DNA of 8,126 nt from J089 sp964549745 (GCA_964549745.1 CAZJWP010000104.1:1-8126); one strand, 5' to 3'; positions 1 through 7,648 are shown, counted from the stretch's first letter. Notes: generated by a model from the sequence alone, not told the origin. Program-made: numbers and translations.

Positions 1-177
1 ACACCGGTCATCGCCACCACGGCGCATGCGTTTACCAAGGATCGGGACAATTGCCTGGCCGCCGGTTGTAATGACTATCTTTCAAAACCAATTAAAAGAG
101 AGAACCTGTTTGAACAAAAAATTCCTCTTGATACATTTGATATTCCAGAATTCATAAATATTAAAGGAAACGCATGA
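1..177 (+). CDS. C-terminal end of a two-component receiver (REC) domain protein, 5' truncated
   Basis: Reading frame 1 is open from the first base to a TGA at 175-177 and gives 58 residues. They match the second half of a CheY-like receiver domain. TPVIATTAHA is the beta-4 strand with its switch Thr/Ser (Thr7 of the fragment). The stretch KDRDNCLAAGCNDYLSKPI is helix alpha-4 leading to beta-5, with the conserved Lys-Pro (Lys29-Pro30). The phospho-accepting Asp lies upstream of the window. The 'AxTAHA ... C.AAG.NDYLSKP' style is typical of receivers fused to the C-terminus of hybrid histidine kinases, but a stand-alone regulator cannot be excluded. After the Lys-Pro only about 28 residues remain, and no DNA-binding or other output domain follows, so any output must be upstream or through phosphotransfer. 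The stop codon overlaps the start of the next gene (ATGA), which indicates one operon. Family assignment is firm; kinase versus regulator is inference. Confidence 0.9.
   Translation, partial: TPVIATTAHAFTKDRDNCLAAGCNDYLSKPIKRENLFEQKIPLDTFDIPEFINIKGNA
163..168 (+). promoter_or_regulatory. Ribosome binding site for the Asp-box protein gene, inside the upstream gene
   Basis: AAAGGA lies five bases before the ATG at 174, within the last codons of the receiver-domain gene. It supports this ATG as the start and fits the ATGA stop/start overlap, an arrangement usually associated with translational coupling. Confidence 0.6.
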
Positions 178-3100
178 AATCCCGTTTATCAATCCTGGCT
201 GTCTTTCTAGCAGCCGTTTTTGTTTCATTTGTCATTCTGAACCATCGAACCGTCGCTCCTGCGAAGTATGATCTTTCAACTTCAAAAGGATTGAATGCCT
301 ATTTATTTGCACAGAAAGTGGAAAAGAAAAAACATCAGAAATTTGATCGTCCGGATGATGCCATGGAAGAAGAGATCGCTTTACGTTCGGAAATTAATCA
401 ACCCTTCAGTTATTCAGGTAATTGGCGGTTTCAGGCCTGGGAGCAGGCGCAGACGATGCGGAATCCCAGCCGGGATGTGCTTCCCTGGGAAGAACATGGC
501 CCTGCGAATATCGGCGGCCGGACACGTGCTTTAATTATTGATCCGAGGGACAGCACCGTCTGGTATGCCGGATCCGTCGGCGGAGGTGTTTGGATGACTA
601 CAAACATGGGTTTGAACTGGACTTGCCTCACCGATTCAATGCCGGTTATTTCTGTCACAACACTGGCACAAAGTTCTTCGGAGCCCGATATAATCTATGC
701 CGGTACCGGTGAAGGGTTTTACAACAGTGATGCTGTAATCGGAGATGGTATTTTAAAAACCTCCGATGGCGGCGCGCATTGGACACAATTGTCCTCAACG
801 GTAAACAATTCGTCATTCCGCTATGTAAATCGAATTGTCGTGAATCCCCGTGATCCGCAAAATGTTCTGGCAGCAACGAACACCGGACTGTATCGCTCCA
901 TGGATGGCGGAGCGACCTGGACCGAAACCTTCAATAATTCCAATCGGATTCAACAGGTGGTCGCCAATCCGCATAATTTTGACGTTTTGTACCTGACCTC
1001 AAACGAGGTCGGCATTTTTAAGTCGATTGACAATGGACAGACTTGGAATCAGGTGGATACATTTACAGGGAACTTCTACCGCATTGAAATGGCTGTGGCG
1101 CCATCGGATCCCGATGTCCTTTATGCTGCAACCGTAAACGGCAGTTCCGGGCTGGGTTCTTTTTATCGATCTGCCGACGCCGGTGTGAGCTGGTTTTCAA
1201 TTCCTTCATCGGTCAACTGGTTGGGCGGACAAGGCTGGTACGACAATACTTTGGTCGTCGACCCGTTCGACGCTAACCGCGTCTATGTAGGTGGAATTAA
1301 TTTGTATCAGTGCAATGTGAACGGCAGCAATATGTCGGTCAGCCAAATTTCCATGTGGTATTCCCAACCGAATTATCCTTACGTCCATGCCGATCAACAT
1401 TCCCTGGTGACACTTCCATTAGCCGGAGGAACTTTCGGCATCGTCGCAACAAATGACGGCGGCGTATTCTATTCACCGGATGAAGGCGCTACCTGGAATA
1501 CACGGATTTCCAATTACAACGTCACCCAGTTTTACGACGGAGATATGCATCCGGGAATGGTCCGGATCATCGCCGGAGCACAGGACAACGGCACTGATTT
1601 ATCACCGGCTGGAGCCGATTCAGCTTCGTCCTGGACGCAACCGGTGGGCGGTGATGGATTTGACTGCGCCTGGAATAAGTCGGACGCTCAGGTCCTGTAT
1701 GCTACCTTATACAGCACGCGTATTTATAAATCCACCAACGACGGAAATTCATTTTACGAAGCGAATAACGGACTTCCCTCCAGTTCAATTTTCCATACAC
1801 CATTAGCCATGAGTCCCTTTGACCCGGATGTGCTTTTCACCGCCGGAGACGGCGATGCTGTTTACCGCACGGATGACGGTGCGGAAAACTGGCAATTCGT
1901 CTCAGCAAATTTTAGCAGCTATCCGCGTAAGAAAATCGCACCTTCACTTTCAACGCCGGATGTGGTCTGGGCCGGATCAATCTCCGATTATATCAATGTT
2001 TCCACCGATGGCGGGCAATCGTTTTCCCTCGTAAACAGACCTGCCGGAAGTCCGAATGGTACCATGACCGGGATCAGCACCCATCCTTCTTTGGATAGTA
2101 CAGCTTTTGTAACCTACGGTGTTTCAGGTTACGGTAAAATTTTTAGAACGGACGACCTGGGACAAACCTGGACTGACATTACACATAACTTGCCGGACAT
2201 ACCGGTTCATTGTGTTTTGGTCATGCCCAATGACACTTCAATGATCTGGATCGGAACCGATGTGGGCATATTTGAATCGACAGATGACGGCCAAACCTGG
2301 ATGTATTCCAATTCAGGATTACCGGCCGTTTCAGTCCGACGTTTAAAAATCATTGGCCAACGTGTTTTGGCTGTCACACACGGTCGCGGCACCTTTAGCG
2401 TCTTTATGGAAGAGTTGCCACCGATTGAATTGCCATTGCTTCCGCCTATTCTGGCTGATCTTAGCTACCCGCTGCCCGGAAACGATGATTTGGCAATATC
2501 ATTCTCTACCCGCAGTGCACATGATTCGGTTCGGATCACTCTGGATGATTCCGTGAATGTCATGCTGGGTTCAATTGACGCTTATGTGGATACCGGGTAT
2601 ACGTTCAATGATGTTGGACTGGGAACACACACCATTTCTGTTGCCGGACTCAATGATGGAGTTGCCTATGCTTCGGAGACCCAAACCATTACATTGTATA
2701 ACCCGGAAATTTCTGTGACAGATAACTTTGACTCCACCGTTTCCTTTTTCTCCGGCGATTTCACGGTCAGTCAGGAACCGGGATTTTTATCGAAAACCCT
2801 AAATTCTCCTCATCCTTATGGATCCGGGCAGGATTATTACGCCATACTTGGTGTTCCTATCGTTGTACAGCCGAATCAGGAACTGACCTATCGCGATATT
2901 GCCATCGTTGAGCCGGGAGAATCGGGATCGGAGTACCCGGATTCGGACTTCTGGGATTATGTCACTGTTGAAGGTTCCACTGACGGTATGAATTGGACCA
3001 TCCTGGTTGATCCCTATGATTGCCGGTTTAATCCCACCTGGCTGCAGGCTTACAATTCAGGCGGCAGCGGAAATGAAACCATGTTCCAGGATCATACCGT

Positions 3101-3533
3101 ATTGCTAACGGATACCTATTCGGAAAACACATTGATTTACATCCGTTTTCATCTCTTTGCGGATGAATATGTGACCGGTTGGGGTTGGGGGATTGACGAT
3201 GTCCGGATTGGAACCGATTTAAGTGTCCTGCCGAATCCTTCCCTTCCACAATCGCTTACGATCTACCCTGCCTATCCAAACCCTTTCAACAGTACAACGG
3301 TTATCCCGGTTCGCTTGGCTCAATCCGGGAATCTGAATGTGACGATTTACAATATCCTGGGACAGAAAGTCCGGGCATTGGAAACAAATCGCGCTGTTAG
3401 CTCAGGTGAAACTGTTTTCTTAAAGTGGAATGGTCAAAATGATCGTGGCGCTGAAGCTGCATCCGGAACGTATATGATCCGGACTGTTTCAGGGAATCAA
3501 CAGAAGACACTTAAGGTGTTGTATATAAAATAG
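174..3533 (+). CDS. Secreted Asp-box (BNR/sortilin-like) beta-propeller protein with T9SS type A sorting domain
   Basis: The product has 1119 residues. Residues 1-22 form a basic, hydrophobic export signal; a possible signal peptidase site is Ala28-Pro-Ala30, otherwise the segment may act as an anchor. Residues about 110-745 carry repeated Asp-box motifs (S/T-x-D-x-G-x-x-W/F) ending at W203, W249, W291, W340, W441, W666 and W709, with degenerate copies ending at W149, F527, W573 and F617. These mark blades of one or two beta-propellers, as in sialidase, VPS10 and GH74-like folds. Residues about 750-845 look like an Ig/FnIII-type domain. Residues about 850-1012 look like a jelly-roll adhesion or binding domain ending in WGWGIDDVRI. 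Residues about 1027-1119 are a type IX secretion C-terminal domain (YPNPFNSTT, IYNILGQKV, SGTYMIR). The protein is therefore probably exported across the outer membrane and released or surface-attached after tail cleavage. No catalytic site can be assigned; binding or glycan hydrolysis are both possible. Confidence 0.9.
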   Translation: MKSRLSILAVFLAAVFVSFVILNHRTVAPAKYDLSTSKGLNAYLFAQKVEKKKHQKFDRPDDAMEEEIALRSEINQPFSYSGNWRFQAWEQAQTMRNPSRDVLPWEEHGPANIGGRTRALIIDPRDSTVWYAGSVGGGVWMTTNMGLNWTCLTDSMPVISVTTLAQSSSEPDIIYAGTGEGFYNSDAVIGDGILKTSDGGAHWTQLSSTVNNSSFRYVNRIVVNPRDPQNVLAATNTGLYRSMDGGATWTETFNNSNRIQQVVANPHNFDVLYLTSNEVGIFKSIDNGQTWNQVDTFTGNFYRIEMAVAPSDPDVLYAATVNGSSGLGSFYRSADAGVSWFSIPSSVNWLGGQGWYDNTLVVDPFDANRVYVGGINLYQCNVNGSNMSVSQISMWYSQPNYPYVHADQHSLVTLPLAGGTFGIVATNDGGVFYSPDEGATWNTRISNYNVTQFYDGDMHPGMVRIIAGAQDNGTDLSPAGADSASSWTQPVGGDGFDCAWNKSDAQVLYATLYSTRIYKSTNDGNSFYEANNGLPSSSIFHTPLAMSPFDPDVLFTAGDGDAVYRTDDGAENWQFVSANFSSYPRKKIAPSLSTPDVVWAGSISDYINVSTDGGQSFSLVNRPAGSPNGTMTGISTHPSLDSTAFVTYGVSGYGKIFRTDDLGQTWTDITHNLPDIPVHCVLVMPNDTSMIWIGTDVGIFESTDDGQTWMYSNSGLPAVSVRRLKIIGQRVLAVTHGRGTFSVFMEELPPIELPLLPPILADLSYPLPGNDDLAISFSTRSAHDSVRITLDDSVNVMLGSIDAYVDTGYTFNDVGLGTHTISVAGLNDGVAYASETQTITLYNPEISVTDNFDSTVSFFSGDFTVSQEPGFLSKTLNSPHPYGSGQDYYAILGVPIVVQPNQELTYRDIAIVEPGESGSEYPDSDFWDYVTVEGSTDGMNWTILVDPYDCRFNPTWLQAYNSGGSGNETMFQDHTVLLTDTYSENTLIYIRFHLFADEYVTGWGWGIDDVRIGTDLSVLPNPSLPQSLTIYPAYPNPFNSTTVIPVRLAQSGNLNVTIYNILGQKVRALETNRAVSSGETVFLKWNGQNDRGAEAASGTYMIRTVSGNQQKTLKVLYIK

Positions 3534-3541
3534 TCCCAAAG

Positions 3542-6500
3542 CTAATTCAGGTTGACCGACACCAGTTTGGAAACGCCCTTCTTTTCCATGGTCACGCCAT
3601 AGAGAACATTGGCCCCTTCCATTGTCATTTTATTGTGGGTGACGACAATAAATTGGGTATCGTCTTCAAATTTCTTCAGTACATTGATAAACTTGCGGAT
3701 ATTCCCGTCGTCCAGGGGTGCATCCACTTCGTCGAGAATACAATACGGACTCGGTTTATATTGATAAATGGCGAATAAAAGCGAAATGGCCGTCAAAGAT
3801 TTCTCCCCGGCGCTAAGCAAGCGTAGCGATTGATTTCGCTTCCCCGGCGGTAAAGCCGAAACTTCCACATCCGATTCCAGGGGATCCGGGTCTCCCACCA
3901 GCCGCAAAGTTCCTTTTCCGCCTTCAAAAAAGACGGGAAACAATCGTTCATAGTTGTGCTTGATCTGGTCAAATGTTTCCAAAAACTGTTTTCGGGCAAT
4001 TCGATCGATACGTTGAATGGTTTCCCTAAGATTGGTTTCCGCATCGATTAAATCCTGGCGTTGCGTGATCAAAAGCTCGAGCCGGGCACTTTCTTCATCA
4101 TATTCTTCCTGGACGGCCATGTTCACGGGCCCGATTTTTTCGATACTCCGTTTGATTCGTTCGATTTCGTGCTCTAATGAATTTTCGTCCACTGTCACTT
4201 CAAAATCGTCAGGAACGGATAGATTATATTGGTCCCGGATATGTTCGCGAATGATCTCCATACGTTGCTGAAGCTCACTCACTTCCAGTTCGGCTTGCCT
4301 AAGATCCTCCAGGATTTTCTCCCGTGATTTTTGTTCATCCTGGATCAACTGCCGGACCGATTCCAGTTTTTCCGAACTTACATCGCGGCGCTGCCTGGTT
4401 TTCCCAACTTCGGATTTTTTCTTCTCAATATCCCGGAGAAGCGTCTCCAAACCGGTTTCCGTTTCGGTTACAGATTTTTCCAGGGTTTCGATTTTTTCCT
4501 GTAGTTCAATTTTTTCTGTATCAATCTGTTCATTCCGCCGGGTTAGTTCTTCCCGGTTGGCCACGGCAGATCGTTTTTGCATCTCCAGGTTTTCGCGCTG
4601 ATTTTCCAGGTTGATCAATTCGATCCGGAGCTCCTGTGATCGTGTATTTACACGATCACGTTCAGCCCGAATCGCTGCCAGCTTTTCCTGAGCTTTTTGC
4701 ACGGAATCTTGGACGGACTGAAGTTTGGCCTCGCTTGAATTCAGATCAGGTTTCAGAGCATCCAGTGAAGCTTTTAAATCGGAGATTTCCTTCTCCAGTG
4801 TTTCCTTATTGGACTTGTTTTCTTTGGATTGTTCCAGCGAACGCGTGTGTTGATAATGGAGTTTCAGAAGCTCTTCCTCAATTCCATTGAGTTGATTCCG
4901 GCTTTGCTCCACCTTTTCCCGGGCCGAACCGGTTTTCTGTTGTTGTCCGGAAATTTGAGATGAAAGTGCAGATTCTTTTTCTTTGTTGAGCTGACATGTT
5001 TGTGATAAAGATTGCAGTTCTTCCGATAACAAATCCAGTTTTTGCCGGCGGCCGATGGCCGTTGCTTCCGATGAAATTCCCGACTGATGAATGATCCCGG
5101 CGTGTTCCACCCTTCCGCCAAACCGGTCAACAAAAACATCTCCGGGGTGGGGTTCGGATTTCAGTTCGGCCACATCGTCCACAAGTCGGACATGCCCGAT
5201 GAGAACTTCCAAAATTGGCGTCATCAATTTATCGGTTTGTAATCGATCCAAAAGCCGGTCGGACGAATTTTTTGTCTTCGTACTTTTATGATTGTTAAGG
5301 GACTCCGCCGTGATGATTCCTAATTCACCGATATTGAGCTGCCGGGCTTTTTTTAGAATTGCTTTGCTATCCTTACCGGTTTTAACAATTAAATAGTGGG
5401 CAAAATCACCCAAGGCGGCTTCCGTTGCTTTTTGTAATTCATCCGGAACGCCGATTTGGTCGCCTAAAACACCAACAATTCCCTGAAATTCCGATTCATG
5501 TTCAAAAATGTAACGAATGCCCTCGGGATGACCTTCGCCGCTGACGATCAGTTCCTGGTAAAAATCTTTCTGTACCTCCAAAGCGGCAATGCGTGCCTGG
5601 ATGGATTGGTTCGCCTGGGTCAAATCGGAACGTTGCAGCTTAATCTTTTCTAAACCGGCCTCAAGTTGTTCCAGGGATTTCGAATCCGAAGCAAACTGTG
5701 TTTCCAGGTCAACTTTTTGCTTTTCCAACTGATTGCGATTTTCCACTTCCATTTTCAGCTGCGAATCCGTTTCCTTAATCCGTTCATTCAGGAGGTCAAC
5801 CCGTTTTCCTTTGTCTTCCAACAATGTTTCGGTTCGACTCATCAAAGATTGCTGTGAACTTAATGCTTTCTGCTTTTCCCAACGTTGAGCCTGAATCGCT
5901 TCCTCTTCCTGACGTGCTTCCCGGTATTTCGCTTCCACTTCGTCGTACTTGGATTTTTGCGCGTTGAACTCGGCTAATTTTTCTTCGGTGGCCGGAGCTA
6001 ATTCCCGGATTTCCTTCTCCAGGTTTTGAACCGATGTGGATAAGGTTTCCAGGCGATGTATATTTTTTTCAAGTTCCGCGGAAATTCGGGTAATCGTTTG
6101 ACGATTGGATCGAATCTGTTCCTGCCAGACTAAAATATTTTGTTCCTTTTCAACCCTCTGAGATTCCAGCTCGGCCAGGGCTTCGGTTTGCTCCGCCAGT
6201 TTGTGTTCGATTTCCCGAAATTTAGTTTTCAGAGATTCCAGTTCCTTCTCGAGCTGGCTTTGTGAACTGCTCCCGGTTTGTCTCAAAGACTGAAATTCAC
6301 CGATTTTTTCCATCAACGGTGAAGCCTTCTTTTGATATCGGTCGATCTGCAATCGTGCCAGGGACAGATCTTGTTCTTTTAATTTCTCCATGAGTGAAGC
6401 GTGACGCTTGAACCGTTTGAGCTGTAATCCCAATCCATGAACTTTGGTCTCTACTTCAGCAACGATGTCTTTTATTCGCTCTAAATCCCTGTGCGTCGCT

Positions 6501-7045
6501 TCAAACTTCCGCAGTGCGGATTTTCGTTGAAGTTTATATTTGTTAATACCCGCTGCTTCTTCGAACATGCGTTTTCGGTCTTCACCGGAGTCCGAAAGAA
6601 TTTGCTCCACCATTTTCAATTCGATCACCGAATAGGCATCGGAACCCATGCCGGTATCGATGAATAGATCCTGAATATCTTTTAAACGACAGGTCTGACG
6701 GTTTAAAAAGTATTCGCTTTCGCCGTTGCGATAAATACGGCGGCCGACTTCAACATCGTTGTATTCAACGGGCAGTTTCCCGCTGTTGTTATGGACGGTT
6801 AAATATACTTCACACACATTCAAAGGATTTTCACCATCGGCGCCGTTGAAAATGACGTCTTCCATCTTCCCGCTTCGGAGAACACTGTATTTTTGTTCTC
6901 CAAGAACCCATCGAATAGCATCGACAATATTCGTCTTTCCGCAACCATTGGGTCCCACAATGCCGGTGACACCTTCACCGAATTTGAGAGACACTTTGTC
7001 GGCAAACGATTTGAAACCGTGGATTTTCAGTTCGGAGATATACAT
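3542..7045 (-). CDS. smc: Chromosome segregation/condensation ATPase SMC
   Basis: This is a complete 1167-residue structural-maintenance-of-chromosomes protein, the usual bacterial length. SMC dimers with ScpA/ScpB use ATP to load onto and fold the chromosome for segregation. The N-terminal head starts canonically (MYISELKIHGFKSFADK), with Walker A GPNGCGKTN at 31-39 and Q-loop Gln51 in WVLGEQK. Long heptad-rich coiled coils span about 170-500 and 670-1020. The hinge lies between them at about 500-665. The C-terminal head has the ABC signature LSAGEK at 1077-1082, Walker B YCILDE with Asp1105-Glu1106, D-loop DAPLDD and switch His1137 in VVTHNK. Every catalytic element is present. The signature has Ala where SMC proteins usually have Gly (LSGGE). 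The ATG is preceded by a weak AAAGA at 7050-7054, and conservation of the N-terminus fixes the start. The gene follows the HIT gene by 63 bases on the same strand and is convergent with the Asp-box gene, with 8 bases between stops. Confidence 0.98.
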   Translation of the reverse strand: MYISELKIHGFKSFADKVSLKFGEGVTGIVGPNGCGKTNIVDAIRWVLGEQKYSVLRSGKMEDVIFNGADGENPLNVCEVYLTVHNNSGKLPVEYNDVEVGRRIYRNGESEYFLNRQTCRLKDIQDLFIDTGMGSDAYSVIELKMVEQILSDSGEDRKRMFEEAAGINKYKLQRKSALRKFEATHRDLERIKDIVAEVETKVHGLGLQLKRFKRHASLMEKLKEQDLSLARLQIDRYQKKASPLMEKIGEFQSLRQTGSSSQSQLEKELESLKTKFREIEHKLAEQTEALAELESQRVEKEQNILVWQEQIRSNRQTITRISAELEKNIHRLETLSTSVQNLEKEIRELAPATEEKLAEFNAQKSKYDEVEAKYREARQEEEAIQAQRWEKQKALSSQQSLMSRTETLLEDKGKRVDLLNERIKETDSQLKMEVENRNQLEKQKVDLETQFASDSKSLEQLEAGLEKIKLQRSDLTQANQSIQARIAALEVQKDFYQELIVSGEGHPEGIRYIFEHESEFQGIVGVLGDQIGVPDELQKATEAALGDFAHYLIVKTGKDSKAILKKARQLNIGELGIITAESLNNHKSTKTKNSSDRLLDRLQTDKLMTPILEVLIGHVRLVDDVAELKSEPHPGDVFVDRFGGRVEHAGIIHQSGISSEATAIGRRQKLDLLSEELQSLSQTCQLNKEKESALSSQISGQQQKTGSAREKVEQSRNQLNGIEEELLKLHYQHTRSLEQSKENKSNKETLEKEISDLKASLDALKPDLNSSEAKLQSVQDSVQKAQEKLAAIRAERDRVNTRSQELRIELINLENQRENLEMQKRSAVANREELTRRNEQIDTEKIELQEKIETLEKSVTETETGLETLLRDIEKKKSEVGKTRQRRDVSSEKLESVRQLIQDEQKSREKILEDLRQAELEVSELQQRMEIIREHIRDQYNLSVPDDFEVTVDENSLEHEIERIKRSIEKIGPVNMAVQEEYDEESARLELLITQRQDLIDAETNLRETIQRIDRIARKQFLETFDQIKHNYERLFPVFFEGGKGTLRLVGDPDPLESDVEVSALPPGKRNQSLRLLSAGEKSLTAISLLFAIYQYKPSPYCILDEVDAPLDDGNIRKFINVLKKFEDDTQFIVVTHNKMTMEGANVLYGVTMEKKGVSKLVSVNLN

Positions 7046-7108
7046 TCGATCTTTGGAAAATTATGGCGCTGAGTTTACGTCATTTTTTTCGAATCATGAA
7101 GCGTCGGT

Positions 7109-7453
7109 CTAACCCGGAGGCCAGGTCATTTTCCGGCCGCCCAGCAAATGAAGATGAATATGATCGACTTCCTGCCCGCCGTTGGCGTTGCAGTTAAAGA
7201 CCGTACGATATCCCTCCTGGTCAATTCCCTCATCTACGGCAAGCTTTAATGCCGTCTGAAATAAGTCCGATATAATTCCGCTTTTATCACCTTTTAAATC
7301 ATTTATTGTGGGAATATGTTTTTTGGGGATTATCAAAATATGGGTCGGAGCCTGAGGATTAATATCGCGGAATGCAAAGACCTTCTCATCCTGGTAAACA
7401 GCATTGGAAGGAATCTGTCCATCGACGATCTTGCAAAAAATACAATCTTCCAT
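7109..7453 (-). CDS. HIT-family (HinT-like) nucleotide-binding hydrolase
   Basis: The product has 114 residues, the normal length for bacterial HinT-type proteins, which hydrolyse adenosine phosphoramidates and acyl- or aminoacyl-adenylates in the cytoplasm. The catalytic motif is His98-Ile-His100-Leu-His102-Leu-Leu, with the middle His as the expected nucleophile. Other family marks are the N-terminal CIFCKI with Cys4 and Cys7, the segment HILIIPKKHI, N91-G-G-Q-E-V-D97 and the C-terminal GGRKMTWPPG. Cys4, Cys7, His46 and His98 are spaced like the zinc ligands reported for some bacterial HIT proteins; that is inference. I chose the ATG at 7453 over an in-frame ATG at 7528. The family begins at this Met, a strong GAGAGG lies at 7458-7463 four bases upstream, and the extra 25 residues resemble nothing in the family. 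The gene sits 63 bases before smc on the same strand with no visible terminator between, so co-transcription is likely. Confidence 0.95.
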   Translation of the reverse strand: MEDCIFCKIVDGQIPSNAVYQDEKVFAFRDINPQAPTHILIIPKKHIPTINDLKGDKSGIISDLFQTALKLAVDEGIDQEGYRTVFNCNANGGQEVDHIHLHLLGGRKMTWPPG

Positions 7454-7457
7454 ATTT

Positions 7458-7463
7458 CCTCTC
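7458..7463 (-). promoter_or_regulatory. Ribosome binding site that decides the HIT gene start
   Basis: On the minus strand GAGAGG is followed by AAAT and the ATG at 7453. This strong Shine-Dalgarno match supports the 114-residue form over an N-terminal extension to 7528. Confidence 0.7.
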
Positions 7464-7523
7464 ACGTTGATTGACTTGAAATCGCCGGAAAACTTAACCG
7501 GATTTCGCGTGGAATAAAACACT

Positions 7524-7535
7524 AACATCGATGTT
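7524..7535. promoter_or_regulatory. Perfect 12-base palindrome, candidate operator upstream of the HIT gene
   Basis: AACATCGATGTT is a perfect palindrome with no spacer, 70 bases upstream of the HIT start codon and 113 bases upstream of the lipoprotein ATG. It is followed directly by a second, AT-only palindrome (TTAAATTTAA, 7535-7544). The position between divergent genes suits a dimeric regulator, but no regulator can be named and chance occurrence is possible. Confidence 0.3.
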
Positions 7536-7552
7536 TAAATTTAAGAGTTGGA

Positions 7553-7587
7553 AAGAATTATTTTGAGTAGTATATAAAATAATTCTT
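7553..7587. repeat. Perfect 12-base inverted repeat with 11-base spacer in divergent intergenic region
   Basis: AAGAATTATTTT (7553-7564) and AAAATAATTCTT (7576-7587) are exact reverse complements separated by GAGTAGTATAT. It lies upstream of both flanking genes, which read away from it, so it is not placed as a terminator for either. An operator or a structured 5' leader element is more plausible. Both arms are AT-rich, only two G or C per pair of arms, so an RNA stem would be weak. Confidence 0.6.
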
Positions 7588-7593
7588 GTTATC

Positions 7594-7599
7594 TATAAT
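7594..7599 (+). promoter_or_regulatory. Candidate -10 box for the lipoprotein gene
   Basis: TATAAT lies 49 bases before the lipoprotein ATG, just downstream of the inverted repeat. At 17-base spacing the -35 position reads TATATA (7571-7576), which is poor and falls in the loop and the first base of the right arm of the repeat. No clear Bacteroidetes-type -33/-7 pair was seen either. The region is AT-rich, so the match could be chance. Confidence 0.35.
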
Positions 7600-7638
7600 A
7601 TTTTTCCTATATTCTTTCTCCGAAGCTCAACTTAAAAC

Positions 7639-7642
7639 GGAG
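7639..7642 (+). promoter_or_regulatory. Ribosome binding site of the lipoprotein gene
   Basis: GGAG (in ACGGAGAAAATC) ends six bases before the ATG at 7649, a standard spacing. It supports the start that opens directly into a lipoprotein signal peptide. Confidence 0.65.
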
Positions 7643-7648
7643 AAAATC

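Noticed and set aside
1453..2034. Overlapping plus-strand frames of 117 and 71 codons inside the Asp-box gene
   Set aside because: Out-of-frame shadows of a gene with clear repeated motifs in its own frame; no family features.
3521..3532. GTATATAAAATA occurs here and again at 7570-7581
   Set aside because: A 12-base AT-only-type match, here inside coding sequence; likely chance, with no flanking similarity.
3514..3565. Possible terminator stem between GGTGTTG and CGACACC around the convergent stops
   Set aside because: The arms are short, need a G-T pair, enclose a very long loop and are not followed by a clear U-tract on either strand.
4017..5291. Plus-strand open frames of 66-96 codons opposite smc
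   Set aside because: They are shadows of the long smc frame on the other strand, with compositions typical of antisense reading and no recognisable domains.
7046..7108. Possible separate smc promoter in the 63-base HIT-smc gap
   Set aside because: No paired -35/-10 elements could be seen on the minus strand; read-through from the HIT gene is simpler.
7454..7528. 25-residue N-terminal extension of the HIT protein starting at 7528
   Set aside because: The HIT family begins at MEDCIFCKI, a strong GAGAGG precedes the ATG at 7453, and the upstream ATG overlaps a palindrome with no good ribosome binding site.
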